A program made the position numbers and the translations under genes. The notes under the pieces are model-generated. The model did no database searches and was not told the DNA's origin. It saw only the letters and a list, made by a program, of their open reading frames with translations. DNA of 64,000 nucleotides from the NCBI GenBank assembly GCA_023313575.1, contig JAJTTP010000002.1:1364001-1428000 (forward strand), given 5' to 3'. Below are positions 35,478 to 48,100 of the stretch, in pieces (positions within the stretch are counted from its first letter, which is position 1; each line of letters starts with the position of its first letter). The DNA is from Eutypella sp. D-1. Lineage: Eukaryota; Ascomycota; Sordariomycetes; Xylariales; Diatrypaceae.

Positions 35478-37715
35478 TCAGCGCCGCCGGTAGTCGTCGA
35501 TGCGCTTGCCGTCCAGGTACTTGGGGCTGCGGTGGTCGTAGTACGGGTTGTGCAGCTGCTGGTTGCGGCGTGCCTCGAACTCTGCACGTTCCTCGTCGTC
35601 GAGGGTGAAGGCTTTGCGGAGCCACCCGAACGCGCTACGCTTCTTTTTCGCCTTCTTACCGCCGTCGTCCGCCCCAGGCCGGCCGTCCTGATGCATCGTC
35701 GTCACGTTGCTCAGCGTGCTCATCCCCATCCGTGATTGCTGGTTCCGCGAGTGCTGCGACGACGCGTAGGGACTCCCCGGACGTCCCTGCTGATTGTAGT
35801 GTGGGCCCCGGTACTGGTTCTGCTGAAACTGGTTCGGGGGGTGTTGCATCGCTGCCGATGTCCACGGCCGCTGTTGCAATGGCGAGTGCGGGCTCGCCTG
35901 CACCGGCCGGAAGTACTGCTGGTCGGAGAGCGGCGACGGGATCGTGTTGGGTACGGCGGGAGGCACGAAGTCCCCGTAAGGACTGGCGGTCGGGCGCGGG
36001 GGCGCGCGAGCCTCGATGCTTGAACCGTACGAGGAGTTGTGGCCGTGTGAGGAGCTGGGTGCCCGTGTTGAACCCGCGCGGGGGACTTGATGGATTTGCT
36101 GGACTTGCTGAACTTGCCGGACTTCTGTGATTTCTGCGCCCTGTCGTGAGGGGACCTGGATTCTCCCTGGCGGATTCCCGCCTTTCTGCGAAACCCTCTG
36201 TCGTAGAGAGGACCTCTTCGGCAACTGGGGCTCCGGGTCCGGCTCAGGTTCGGGTATCGGTTCTGGTTCCGGTTCTGACTCCGAATCCGACTCTTCCCTC
36301 ACATCGTTCCTGTATGGCTCTGCGTCATCATGTACCATTGGAGATGGGAGTGGCTCCGGTGGTTTCGGCGTGTACGTTCGAGGCTGAAGGATGAATAACG
36401 TCTCATCGGCCAGCTGTTCCTCTTCCTCATGCCCCGCCTCCGTAATCTGGCCCAGTTTACTGGCCCGGGAATTTTGTTGGCGGTTGTCTTCGTCTTCGGA
36501 CTCTGGCGGGGCGAGAAATACAGGAAGGGACTCCCTCCCTGACCGTTCTGAATTGTAGCTGTGTTGAGAGCTCTGCGTATTACTTCTTGTTGGTCGCATG
36601 GCCGCGCTACTCCTTACTGACGCCAGCGCGGACTTGGTAGAATTTTCTTTCGAGCGGTGTGTATCTGACGGCTCCGAGAAGGGATCCGTGAAAGGCGTTA
36701 CACTAAACTGTGGAAGGTCAGTTCGAGTTCCAAATGGGGGCGATGCATTACACAGTCTAGTGGCACCTACCCTTGTCCTTCGGCTCACTTCGCCGGCTCG
36801 TTGGTCCATCTCCGTTGTCATTTGCCCGAGCGCAGTGAGTAGAGTATCCAGATCCGATGCGCTTTCTTGCAGGTCGTTAAAAGCTTTCCACCAGCCCTCC
36901 GCGTTGCCCTTCATCGCCTCGAATATTTCGACCACATCTGGCCGTTGCTGCCGCCAAGGCTGATCCATCTGATTACCGAGGTATACGTCGAATTCCGCAG
37001 TCGCTTTCATGCCCTCATCAATATCCTCCATCGTTGCGTCGAGGGCCGTCCGCGTCCGTGTAATGATGTGATCGATCTTTTCGTTGCCAGTCACTATCTG
37101 TAAACGAAAAGCCCGATCTTCCAGCATCTTCTCAAAAGCATCCATGTTGGACATGGGCAGCTTCAACAGGTCGGTTCGCTCCGACACATCCTCTATCGCG
37201 GTCCTCATGTCTTCAAGGGCTACTTCCAAGAACTCGTCCACCTCGTCGATGTGATCTTGGAGTATGGAGACGACCTGCTCATTGCTGTTCGCGATACCGT
37301 TCAGCAACAGATAGACGCCAAAGGATATCTGGGCCATAAGCTTCCATAGTTCGTGATGTTTCTGGCCCGGCCGGTACCGCCATAATTCGGCATGTAGCTT
37401 AGTTGTTTCATCCCCGTCTAATAAGCGCGTCCTGCGTTCTTTCGCATCGCCAAATCGAAGCTTGGGTTTGGGCGCAGCGGATGTGTTGGTGGCTTCGATC
37501 AAAGACTCGGCAAAGGCTGGCTGCATAGCGGGTATTGGGTGTAAAGGCACATTGGCCGCTGCTTCCTCGGTCTTCCTCTGCATGGCATCCATGTGGCTGT
37601 TTCGATTGCGTGATGACCCTAAAGGCAAGTCGTCCTCGTCTTCTGAGTCGGAAAGCAGGATAGAGTAGTTCTCGTCATAGGCCAGCGACAGCGGCAGACC
37701 TGCGGAGGCGGCCAT
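35478..37715 (-). CDS. Unrecognised protein with helical core and disordered tail
   Basis: I do not recognise the family. From the first in-frame ATG (37715) the open frame gives 745 residues. A short acidic/serine N-terminus is followed by a Leu- and Glu-rich region with almost no proline (about residues 95-290; e.g. LQDHIDEVDEFLEVALEDM, ITRTRTALDATMEDIDEGM) that looks like a helical bundle or coiled coil. A long Ser/Pro/Gln-rich disordered segment follows, with Glu-Pro repeats, and then a basic conserved-looking C-terminus (KKKRSAFGWLRKAFTLDDEERAEFEARR). An in-frame 63-nt stretch at 36708-36770 has GTAGGT, a CTGAC branch and ACAG and is probably an intron; removing it leaves 724 residues. 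The composition suggests a cytoplasmic scaffold, perhaps membrane- or cortex-associated through the basic tail; that is inference. Confidence 0.8.
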   Translation of the reverse strand: MAASAGLPLSLAYDENYSILLSDSEDEDDLPLGSSRNRNSHMDAMQRKTEEAAANVPLHPIPAMQPAFAESLIEATNTSAAPKPKLRFGDAKERRTRLLDGDETTKLHAELWRYRPGQKHHELWKLMAQISFGVYLLLNGIANSNEQVVSILQDHIDEVDEFLEVALEDMRTAIEDVSERTDLLKLPMSNMDAFEKMLEDRAFRLQIVTGNEKIDHIITRTRTALDATMEDIDEGMKATAEFDVYLGNQMDQPWRQQRPDVVEIFEAMKGNAEGWWKAFNDLQESASDLDTLLTALGQMTTEMDQRAGEVSRRTRVGATRLCNASPPFGTRTDLPQFSVTPFTDPFSEPSDTHRSKENSTKSALASVRSSAAMRPTRSNTQSSQHSYNSERSGRESLPVFLAPPESEDEDNRQQNSRASKLGQITEAGHEEEEQLADETLFILQPRTYTPKPPEPLPSPMVHDDAEPYRNDVREESDSESEPEPEPIPEPEPDPEPQLPKRSSLRQRVSQKGGNPPGRIQVPSRQGAEITEVRQVQQVQQIHQVPRAGSTRAPSSSHGHNSSYGSSIEARAPPRPTASPYGDFVPPAVPNTIPSPLSDQQYFRPVQASPHSPLQQRPWTSAAMQHPPNQFQQNQYRGPHYNQQGRPGSPYASSQHSRNQQSRMGMSTLSNVTTMHQDGRPGADDGGKKAKKKRSAFGWLRKAFTLDDEERAEFEARRNQQLHNPYYDHRSPKYLDGKRIDDYRRR

Positions 37716-37914
37716 GGTGTATAATCTGAGCCGGCGCAGCGCACACACAAGGAAACGCCAAACGCCCGCTCAACACACAGCGTTGCGATCTATAGAGATT
37801 TGCCAAAGACTGGAGACAGGACTCGTCGAGTGGACGGGAAGCTCTGTGGCAAGACGTTCCTGCGGTGTATCGGAAGAGCTGCGGGTACGGATGACGGCGT
37901 TAGTCGCGTACGCA

Positions 37915-38009
37915 GACTCACTCACTCATACACATACACGCTCACACGCATACACACACGCACACACATACACGCACGCACGCACGCACATGCGCACACA
38001 GACACTCAT
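37915..38009. repeat. CA-rich (ACAC/ACGC) microsatellite
   Basis: About 95 bp of imperfect CA, CACG and CATA units, 200-295 bp upstream of the ATG of the minus-strand gene ending at 35478, so probably within its promoter or leader. Confidence 0.85.
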
Positions 38010-38584
38010 TAACGGTATGCCAGTTGTGCATGCATGCAATGTATGTAAGTGGTTATGTACGTAGGCAATTAATTGGCACCTAGACCACGACACAATGTCA
38101 CACGGCGCAAAGTGGCTCCTGAGTTACGGTCAACCGAGGGGTTGACGATGTAAAGATCCCACTACGGGATGTCGATCGATCGGTCGAGGCCTTGTGATCC
38201 GGGAGGATTATGATTATAGTGGCTACTATGTAAGCCAGAGATCGAAGGTTAGGTGGAAGGAAAGTGGAAACACTAGCACAAAAACCTCCAGCCAAATTCC
38301 TCGAGGATTTGGGGATTTGGGGATTCGGGAGTTCTGCCGACTGTGCCACTGTCTGTCTGTTTGGGTCTGCTTGGGGTCACAAATGTTGGGGGTTTCCTGG
38401 GGATGTCTGGGTGTACCTAGGTATGTCTGGGTACGCGATACTAAAGAAGTCCTACTGGCTGGTGGTGATCGTAGCCACGGTGAAGTGGGGCGAAGGCGGC
38501 GGCGGCAAAGGCGGCGAAGGCGGCAAAGATGGCGTTGTTGAACCTGGACGAACGATAGAGAGAGAGAAAAAAAATAGGAAAAAA

Positions 38585-38600
38585 AACTACCTAGGTAGTT
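38585..38600. repeat. 16-bp palindrome AACTACCTAGGTAGTT
   Basis: Perfect inverted repeat with the ACCTAGGT core. A second core lies 170 bp upstream at 38414-38423. Confidence 0.8.
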
Positions 38601-39301
38601 AAGCGCAATGAAAATCCTCTCGGCCGACAGCTCGACACACACGACACATTAAAAAACTTATCAAAGCATGTAAGTAGGGGTTGAGAAAGGCAACATGATC
38701 GCAGGCCAAGTCGCGAGCCTCTATAAATATTATATCGGCAGCTTTAAATCCCTGATGTAGTAATGGGATGGATGTGTCTTAAAAGGTAAGCCTACCCAAG
38801 TGCCCGACTGGTTGGTGGAGGAAGGAGCGGGAACGGGCAGGTCGGGGAATGAGCCGATTACTATAAAAATCGAAGTCACGGTTGGTGTATCAATGTGTTG
38901 GTGGGTTGTTGGGTTATGTTGGTGGTGACTAAATGTCGAGTGACAGAGGGACAATGAAAACCAGGTAATTGTGTAACTGAGTTATGAGCACGAGCCGCCG
39001 CGTAGTTATGAGATTTAGTTCAGGACAATGGATTCAATTCATGGAGAAGATTTCAAGGATGATTCGAGGAGAGAAGAGCGAAGAGTAAAAGAGGGAAAAA
39101 GGAGTGACTTCGCCAATTACCAAGCTACAGTCAAGACTGAATGACTACTAAAGAGTCGAGAGAAAGATGTCGAGGACCTCACAGATCAAATCAGCACGGA
39201 TGGAGGATATAGTTAGTGTAAGTGGGCAGGCGGGTGAGCAGAGTAGATGACCAAAAATGAGTGAAGGTGAGGCGCAAAGAGAAGAACGAGCCTCTCTGTT
39301 G

Positions 39302-39329
39302 GCCGTGAGCCGTGAACCGTGAGCCGTGA
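39302..39329. repeat. Short tandem repeat (GCCGTGA units)
   Basis: Three to four copies of a GCCGTGA-containing unit occur head to tail in non-coding DNA. Confidence 0.6.
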
Positions 39330-41314
39330 TAAGAAATGAGTGACAGAGGTGTAAGTTAGGTGAGGTGTGAGAGAGGCAGAGGTAGAGTCCAAGGTAGGAT
39401 AGAGAGATGGTAGGCAAGGTGGTGGTGAGATGTTGCATGTGGACAAAATGGATACTTACCTGAGGTAGACTTGAAGGTTACGGGTTAAAGCTCTATCTAC
39501 TACATACCTCATACTACAACTACATATAGGTAGGTACCTAAAATTCATGAATTCAAACTAAGTACATACCTAGGTGGCTATGTACCTACCCAATTAGTAT
39601 AAGGCGAATAGTCCAGGTGTAAGTATGTAGGTAGCCAGACTTATCAAATTACCCAGATTATCTGGAGACTTTTATCAACGGGACTTATCCCGATATCAGA
39701 CTGCCCGACTTCTAGACTGCGATTCGATGCCTACCTAGCTAGCCTACTATGCATGTATGTAGGTTAGGATGTAGGTAGATAGGCGGAGATAGGCTCTCAA
39801 TTGGAAGACACCCATGCCACGATTGTATGTAATCGAATGCGGATCAAATAATTTCAATTCATGGGAATGGGGAGGGGAAATAAATCCCTTGGTCCCCCAT
39901 CAACCATACAAGCCATACATGGACATCAACCCATGGCTTGTTCTTGGCTTGTTCTCCGGACCGGTTGCCCAAATGTTTTAGATCGTCTTCAAGTTCTTGA
40001 TTTTGTCCAGGGCCTGTTCCCTTTTTGGCAGCCCTGGAAGCCCTGGAAGCCCTATGTAGACGCCAGTACCTGCTATTGCCAAGCTATTCTGTACAAATTT
40101 ATGTAGCCCTGGCTAGGTCTGTAAGATACAGGGATATTTAACATGTGGATCTAGAACGTGGCCCCTTATTTCCTTTTTCAGGATTGGCTCGTTTTCATAG
40201 CTCCCAGCAAAGATAATCAATAGTCTTCTCCTTACCGCGTTAGGTCGTATCTCCCTTTCCCACTGGATCCCCTTCTTTACCCCTGTGCCTTTGTCCTTTG
40301 TGCACTTTGTGTATCACCCTTCTGCGTTTAATATGAAGATGTGAGGCCCTTATTATAGAACAGCATGCATACAGGGACTACCACTACCACCCACCCATCT
40401 GCAGGAATGTCTAGGGACGAGAGAAAAAGGGGGCGTTTTAGCGTTTTGGCGTTTAAGGGGGGCTGGGCGGTTCGCGTGCTCGAGAAAAGAGGCCCAATGA
40501 TTACCTACTTAGGCAAGGCCTGGTTGCCTTTTTCGGTATGGCAGGTCTCGGGCAGCTCAGCCCGGTTAGGCTAACACATAGTGACTTTTTCCCCGTTAGC
40601 GGGCCCCCCCTTTCCTCCCCCTAAAGCCCGGACAGGTAAGGTACTGGCGCCGGCACGGGCAAATCAGGGGACATCGGCTCTCGTCGAGCGATGTTGCCGA
40701 TATTGCCCAACATCAACCAATATTAAAAAAGAGTTATATAAGTTAGAAGAAAGAAAAAGGCAGTATTTCGGTTAGCAAAAAGGGGCGGAAGAGGACAGAG
40801 GAGGATCCAAGAGGGTTCATTGGTGGATAAGATATATATGAAGCACCTATGTACATAGAATCCTTTCAATAAACCGGTGCAACCTGAGCAGTCATTGGGC
40901 CACCTACGTACATACCTAGGTACATATCATATGTACACATGTATGTAGGTATGTATGGAAGGATGGAATGTACATCTTTTTCCAACCTTAGAATTATTGA
41001 ATTTAGAGTTAAAAGAAAAAATAACCCCGCAATGATGGGCGATCTGGAAGGTTTGGCAGCTCCCGAGCAAAGTCTGCTAATCAATTAATCAACAGTGCGT
41101 GCTATGCGTGCCGTGCGTGCTGACCCCCGGGGTAGGCCCTGATGTGCGCCCTGATGTGCGCGCTGTAGGTACGTGCTGAGCACCCTTAGCCGGCTAGTGG
41201 GTTAACCGTGATTCCATTCTTATGCGCCGCCGACCGCGCCCCCGGTAGCCGCCCCCGGTCCCTTGCAGCTCGGGCCTGGTCTGTGCTCCGCATTTATCAT
41301 GATCATGAACTGGA

Positions 41315-41340
41315 GGTTGTCAAGGTTGTCAAGGTTGTCA
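41315..41340. repeat. 9-bp tandem repeat (GGTTGTCAA)x3
   Basis: Three head-to-tail copies in intergenic DNA. Confidence 0.75.
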
Positions 41341-43759
41341 TTATATCATTTCGGCATCTCATCATCACGGCATCAACATCAAGTTCATCCATTAAATTAC
41401 TGGATGCCCGAGCATATACACTAACTCTTCATCTTCGCCTTACTACTCCGCTTCAAAGAAGGACTCGCATGTATAGCATAGAGGACTTAAGAATGCAGCT
41501 AGGACATATCTCTTCCAGCTATAGGTCTCTCTGCTCACAACAAGAGGGCCGGCCGGGCCTTCGATTTACCGAACCACCCTCTCCGGCCGTATGAGGCAAC
41601 TGGTAACAGTATAGCATGTCTACTAATGCTGAGATAAAACGAAAATAAGGAAAAGACAAGAAAAAAGATCCACTACTACTATGGTAGTAGGAATCCTGTC
41701 CGACCTACCGTTTGCTTAGGCCGTTCGCATCGTGTACGACGTGCTCTCTGACCTCAAAGGACTTTGGCGATATTCAGCTACGGCTGTCCAATTCCCTGTT
41801 TGTTCGCCTGTCCTGACCCTGTATTTCTTGTCTTGCCTACCCATCAACCTCAGGCGCGTCCGGGATGCTCGTTCAATCGGCACCAGCCACGATCAGCCCA
41901 TTCCTGCAGGCTGTGGTCGCGTCTAATTTTCTTTGACAAGCGTCAGCTTTGGGTCCTTTGTGTACACCTGATATCTTTCGTCTCTCTTCTCTTCCCTCCC
42001 TTTTTTAATCCTCCTTCCGAGATTGTCTCGCACTCAAAATAACGGGGCGTCGACCCGACCCGAGCCGGCGAAATAAGTCGGCGGGCGGCAAGGTAAGCCA
42101 GTACGTAGGTATAAGTGCAGTTCAAACCGGCCCCGTGACACCCGTAGCGCGGTGACGCGACGCGATGCGATCTCGCCTTATTTCGCCGAAATCCAAAGGA
42201 GAGCTTGGAGTCGACGGCGGGAGGGAGGCCGACCCTAGGCATAAGTTTATGTAGGCGGATCGGAAGAGAAGTCGTCCCCCCGCGCTGTCTCTTTTGAATT
42301 GGCCCTCGGGTTCGCTTCCGGCAACCTGCGTGTCTCGGCCGCCTCTCGATATCTCCGAAGTTCTCGGGTGGGTTTGTCTCAGCGAACCTTCTTTTTAAAA
42401 ATAAATTGGACATTAGCTGCCGCCACCATTCCTCAAGACGCGAGTCGTGTGTCCCCCCACCACCACGTTCTTCGTGGCTCTACCTTCCCGTCTCGGGCTC
42501 GTTCGTAGCCGAACCTGCGTCTACGCTCGCTTGGCCGTGCCAATAAACGGCCCCCCTCCCACGATCCTCGAGGAGGCTGACCGATCGAGGTGTGACCAGA
42601 AGGCGAGCGACCATATGCAGGCCCGTTTACGCCGTGCATGGCGCCAGCCAGCCTTCTCCACCATCAGATACTCGTATCGGGGGAGGGCTAATTATTCAGC
42701 AACACTTGGCCTCGTCCTATTCCCTCGAAGGCCTGAGATCACATCGTGTTCTTGGAAATGCATAGGGCTCGGCTCGGGAGAGTTTTTCCAATTTGGCCCA
42801 GTTGGCATTTCCGGTTTTCATGGCCCCCCTCTCCAGATGTAATAACGTGTAGTCGGGCAATGTACGGCGCACTTGCCCGTTCGGAACTCTGTCCTAGTTT
42901 AACACGGAGCGGGCTGGGGCTGGTGGACTGGGGGCTGGGGGGAGGCTGAGCCGCCGGGGGGTCGCTGGGGTTGGCATATGGACGATCTGACGATTATCGT
43001 ATCCACCTCGAAGATTTACACCACCACGGTCCACCGGGCGCCGCGGCCAGACCTTGCCTTGTGGCCCGACTAGGCCCGCTTGTTCTTCCCATATTAAAAA
43101 ACTATGCGGAACACACCGCGCTAGGAGATGGGGAGAGGAGAAAGGGTAGCCTAACCTACTTATAGATACAAAGTAGGCACTATCGGAGATTTTGCGTGGA
43201 GTTTAACCCCGTAAGTCTAGTTATAAAAAGAATCAAGAAAAAAAAATTGTTGGAAGAGGGAAGCAACAGTACCACCACTAGTAGCATTATCGGTGATGGT
43301 AAAGACGGGGACTGGCCCGGAGCTCGACACGGACCCGACTACACGGAGATTGATCCCGTTCATTCATGCCAGACTCTAGCACGTTGTCAATCGCCGTGGT
43401 TTGATACGTTGAACATAATTGAAGCCCGCTCGATGTCTTATCCCAAAGCCACAGTATCGAGCGTAGCAAATGGATATAAACGTTGGTAATATCTCATCGT
43501 ATGACCGGTCCCACGTAAAGCTATAGGGGACGGACATTACAGCTAGACTTAAATGTATGCATACTTATGATACACTTACACATATATTTATATTTGGTAG
43601 CGTTAAGGCTCGGTTTCGCATCCCCTCCCTCCCATCGCATTTGTAATGAGGTTGGTATCTCTCTCGTCCACATAGATTTAAGGCGGCTTAACTTCTGGTC
43701 GAACAAAGGAGTCACCACCAACCAACGCCAACCACCAATCAACCATTATATATAACATA

Positions 43760-43790
43760 GTCCCAGTCCCAGTCCCAGTCCCAGCAACTC
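43760..43790. repeat. 6-bp tandem repeat (GTCCCA)x5
   Basis: Five head-to-tail hexamers. Read on the minus strand they give a Trp-Asp run, which is the only reason open frames appear here. Confidence 0.85.
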
Positions 43791-45189
43791 GGCGCGGCGC
43801 GGACCATGCCCCGGGCCCCCACCGCCCTTCTCCGCCTCCGCGGTACAGGGGCTACATACGCGGCCAGCGGATCGCACACTGCATAACATAGCAAGGACTC
43901 CCATTCCATCGGTATCGACGGCAATACCCGGTACTCGGGACCCGGTGGGGGTCTCGTATTTATGAGGCGCGTGGGTGTTGGTTGAAATTGCAAGGCTCAA
44001 GGGGGTGCCGTACGTACGTACGCATGGGGCGGGTTGAGAATGTCATCAAGATCCAAGAGACTGAAGCATCATTTATTGACCCACGGATAGCCGGCCACGC
44101 ATCCTAGACTAGGTGATGACGGGATGGGCAACCCCCTCTCCTAGAATGTATGTGCCGCTTACGCTAGGTGTCGTGGTTAATTATTAAAGATATCAGATTT
44201 CGGTAGAAGTCCCGGATCTCTGGCCATATAGTCCGCTTCTACAGCTTGTTTCACCGCCTAGGGCATCGTGATACGCATTTGCTCATGTCTATCCCACGGG
44301 ATCATTGAAAATTAAAAAGATAGATAGCAATGCCAAAATATATTACGAAACGCGTCACGAACTCTTTTATTTGTTTAATCGGTTGTCGAGGTACTGTCCT
44401 ATCTGACGTATTATCTTCTAGGTTGACCTGACCCGGGCCGACCTATCTGCCAGCCCGTCACCAATCTCTGCCTCTCTTGGTCTAGAACTTCGAAAACAAC
44501 GAAATCGAGCAAATCACACGAGATTATGGCTGCCGGTCAAAATTAGTCTCTACAGAGAGATGGGTATGTTTCGAAGGTGCGCAAAAGAAATAGAGCGAGG
44601 CATGCCATCCGAAAAAAAGGCAACACAGGACGACATCAAATAAGGCAAAAACGCGAAAAAGGCGAATAGGTATCAGAAAAAATAGGTATCTTCGTGGCTC
44701 CTTCCCAACTGTTGTTCTTCTGGTATCTCCTTCGTATTTTGATTTCAATCATTCCTCCTTGGGGTTTGGAAATAGGAAAGGAATCGACTTCAAGGTAAGA
44801 TGCAGTGTGTGAAGTTAATCGAAGACTCGAAGAGTCGAGTCGTAATGCCGACTGGACCGGGCCGGCAGACCGCAGTGTGTGTTACACGTCTGGCGTGTGT
44901 TTAGCACAACTACGTCTTATTCATCGGCGTGCGATGTCGAAGAAAGGGTGCGCAATGTTTCTAAGACGCGAAAAGAAAAGGACTCGAAAAGGCTCGATCT
45001 AATGGTATCATAAGAAAAATGGAAAGTGAGTGCCAAGGCCACTGATTTATGGACAGTAGCCACACTGATGACGGCAAGGGGGTCGGTGGAGATGCGGCGC
45101 TAGAATCTAGCGAAAAGGGTTGTGCCTCGTTCTATGTTTGCAAGGTCTTCCACGATGGGGATGTCATAATACTTGTCCCAAATCCGTCC

Positions 45190-48100
45190 CTAGCGGCGAG
45201 CAGCAGGAGGCGGCGCATTACCCTCCATATTTCCTGTCAGCTCTGCTACGCGGGCCTTGATACGAGCCACGCGAGACTCGATAGCTACGTCTGGTTAGTT
45301 TTATTGTCACCTCAGGGGGAAAGGGATTAGGTAGGACTAACTCTCTTCACCACTCGTGTTGTCATCTTCGTCCGTTGTCTTACTGTATCCACCACGACTC
45401 TGCTCCTCACTTTGTCGAGCGTGGCGATCAGCGGCGTTTCTTCTGATCGCAGCCCACCGATCCTGCATCGGGACCGAGGGCGACGGCGCGCTCGATTCCT
45501 CAGATGGCCGAGGGATTTCTTCGCCCGGGGGGATGTTGCTGCGTTTCCGGGCAATCGGTGGCGGAGCCGCATCGTCCTCGTCATCGGTGTCCGACTCGTC
45601 TGGTACAAAAGCAGGTTGGTCGGCAAGCGGACCCTGGTCAAAGCGAGAAAACTCGCGCTGAGCCTCATTGGCATCTGTCGTGTCGACGCGCGAGATATCT
45701 TCGGCATCAGAGGCAGCGTATGCCGGCTCAGGCACTGCGGATGGTGCCTCAGCTTGTGTTGGGGTCTTGTCATCGGTATGCTCCATTGGAGTTACAAAGT
45801 CAGACTCGGTTGGCGACTTGACGGCGGACTCCGCGGGGACCGGCTCCGGGCGTTCTGTGGCAGAAACCGGAGGTTCTGGGGATATAGCTTTTTCCTCTGG
45901 TTTCTCCTGTTTCTCCTGCGCTTTATCTTGGGCCAGCATTGCATTGACATCTGCAGCGGCATTCTCGGGAACCCTGGACGAACGATTCTTACGTCCAAAA
46001 AGCTTCCTGAAGCCACCACCCGACGATTTCTTTTCCTCCTTGTGAAGCTTCTTGTGCTTCTTGTTCTCGGGACTTGTGCCCGGTTCTGGAGATATCATAT
46101 TCTCTCGGGCTGCCTCCACGCTTTGGCCATCTCGGGGTGTAGGGGGGAGGGGAGACGCACGACCAGAATGCCCAGACCGCTCTGCCGGGTGGACATCCCT
46201 AGGTACCTCCAGAGCCTTCTCAGAAATCGGGTCAGGGGTAGGGGCGGACTCCCGTGGAGTGGGCGTCGGCGGCAATGCTGGCGACCCAGGTATCTTCCGA
46301 GGAATTTGGTGCTTTTGATCACCGTTGACCGCGGGCTCCTTAGTCCCTGTCTGGCCATTCGTTTGTGAGACAGTCTGCTCCTGGCCCTTGCCGGCTTGGT
46401 TATTAGCCAGGTAGGCTTGGCGAATCGTGTTCTTGTCGTAGTAATTGGCCCATTTCATGGCCGGAGAGGCTTCACTCATGATGACGGGCTGCAAGGTGAG
46501 AACGCTGTTGGTCTTTTCCCTCATGAGCTCAGCATCCGTCCGTCCGCGTCGCTCTGGCAGAGGAACTGATGTTTGCCTCTCTTGATGCTCCTTAGCCTGG
46601 AGTTGCTGCGCCGCTCTCTGGATTTTGGCTTGCTGGTCGGGGCCAATGCTCGTCTTGCTCACTCCAGCCTTAGCGGCCCTCGCCTGGGCTTCCTCTTGCT
46701 CAGGTGACCGTTTCCCGGCGGCTGATTTGCTGCGAGATACGGCCTTATTGCGCCTCGTCCAGCTGAAAAATCCTTTCTTTTCTGCAATGTAGGCACCTGC
46801 GTCGGGGTCAGGCGCCGCACCTTTGACCATTTCTTCTAAGACGAGCCACCGTCCTGCGCGAATTACGGTTTCGATGACGGCACACCGGCCAAAAGCACCT
46901 TTACGCTCGGCGGTCTCCTCGGGTGCGAGACTGCTCATCCAAACCCACCAGAACGTGTCGTCTAGATCAAACCGGTTGATACTAGCTAGCTCTCCAGGTT
47001 CCAAATTGGCATCTCCTTCAAGCCTGGGGCGGTGCGACTGCGAACTTTGCTGCCTCATGTTGATGTCAATAGGGGGCAGGATCTTGTCGGGTGGCAGCAG
47101 TAGGTTTGAAGGGCTGTGCGGCGCATCGGCAATGAACCCAGAGGATAGGAAATCCGCCCAGGACGGTGTCGTCGGCCGACCAAAATTGCCGGCAGATGCT
47201 GGAGTCGTCCGGAGGCCTGATTTTTGCATATCCCTGAGCTGTTTCGTCGGGTCATCCTCGTCATCCTCGTCATTAAGCGCGGCAGAAAAACCGATATCCT
47301 CGAATCTCGACCATGAAGCATCTCTAAGGCTGGTCGAATGCTTCGAGCTCGATACCTGCGACTCATTGGCGACAGAGATGGCCTTCAAGACTCTATGACA
47401 CTCATCGGTCAATACTTTTATCGGGTTTTCGTACTCAGAGAACTCCTGCAGCGCTCTATCATCATCGCGGTATTGGAAACGGTTGGCACGACGTAGGAGG
47501 GCGAACGGCGTGGGTGACACGTTCTCGACTATCATTACAACCTTGTAGGTCGATGTCCGCATCAGAACCGGTACCTGAGGAGGATACTCTGTCTCCTGCA
47601 GTAATTTCTGCAGGGACATAGGAAGCATCGAAATGGCACCGCGGGCCTGGCCGGGGGAGAGGGACCTGAGATAGGCGAAGAACAAGTGGCTTGTGGCATC
47701 AGCAGCGCTATTAAGTTTGTTAATGCCATGTGTCTGACAGCAGAGTCCAAAGCTTGTTGCGCTTACCTTAGCCAAGCTTTATACCCTCCTTCGAGTCCAT
47801 TACCGGTATCTTTGTGTTCAAACGCCCACCATCCGGCCATGCGGGAGAGTTTCCGACCGCCAAACCCATTCATCTTGCCGTGTGCCGCAACTGCCGAGAG
47901 AAGATCGAAGAAGTCGAAAATAATTTTGGACCGAGCCTCATTTTCCACGCTCAGCGGGATGAAAGTCGCAAAGGAATCACGGGCCATATTCGAGTCTATG
48001 TCAGATGGAGTCAGCAGCCGATTCGCAATGACTTCGCAGACGTCTCGCGTACCTGACTCGCCAACTTTAAATAGTTCGTAGGCGTCCCATCCAACCACGC

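Larger units (their letters stand above)
37716..45189. other. Long gene-poor interval
   Basis: About 7.5 kb with no supportable gene. It begins with the promoter of the neighbouring minus-strand gene (a CA microsatellite at 37.92-38.01 kb). It also contains four ACCTAGGT palindrome cores (38.41, 38.59, 39.57 and 40.91 kb), TAGGTA clusters at 39.5-39.8 kb, and several short tandem repeats. Two CT-rich leader-like stretches (40.2-40.35 and 41.35-41.48 kb, plus strand) hint at transcription but lead only to ORFs under 50 codons. Confidence 0.5.

Noticed and set aside
41943..42413. 156-codon minus-strand ORF
   Set aside because: Starts at a non-ATG codon and shows no domain; its composition matches the surrounding non-coding DNA.
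45412..46368. 318-codon plus-strand ORF
   Set aside because: Antisense to the disordered half of MSB1; no recognisable motif.
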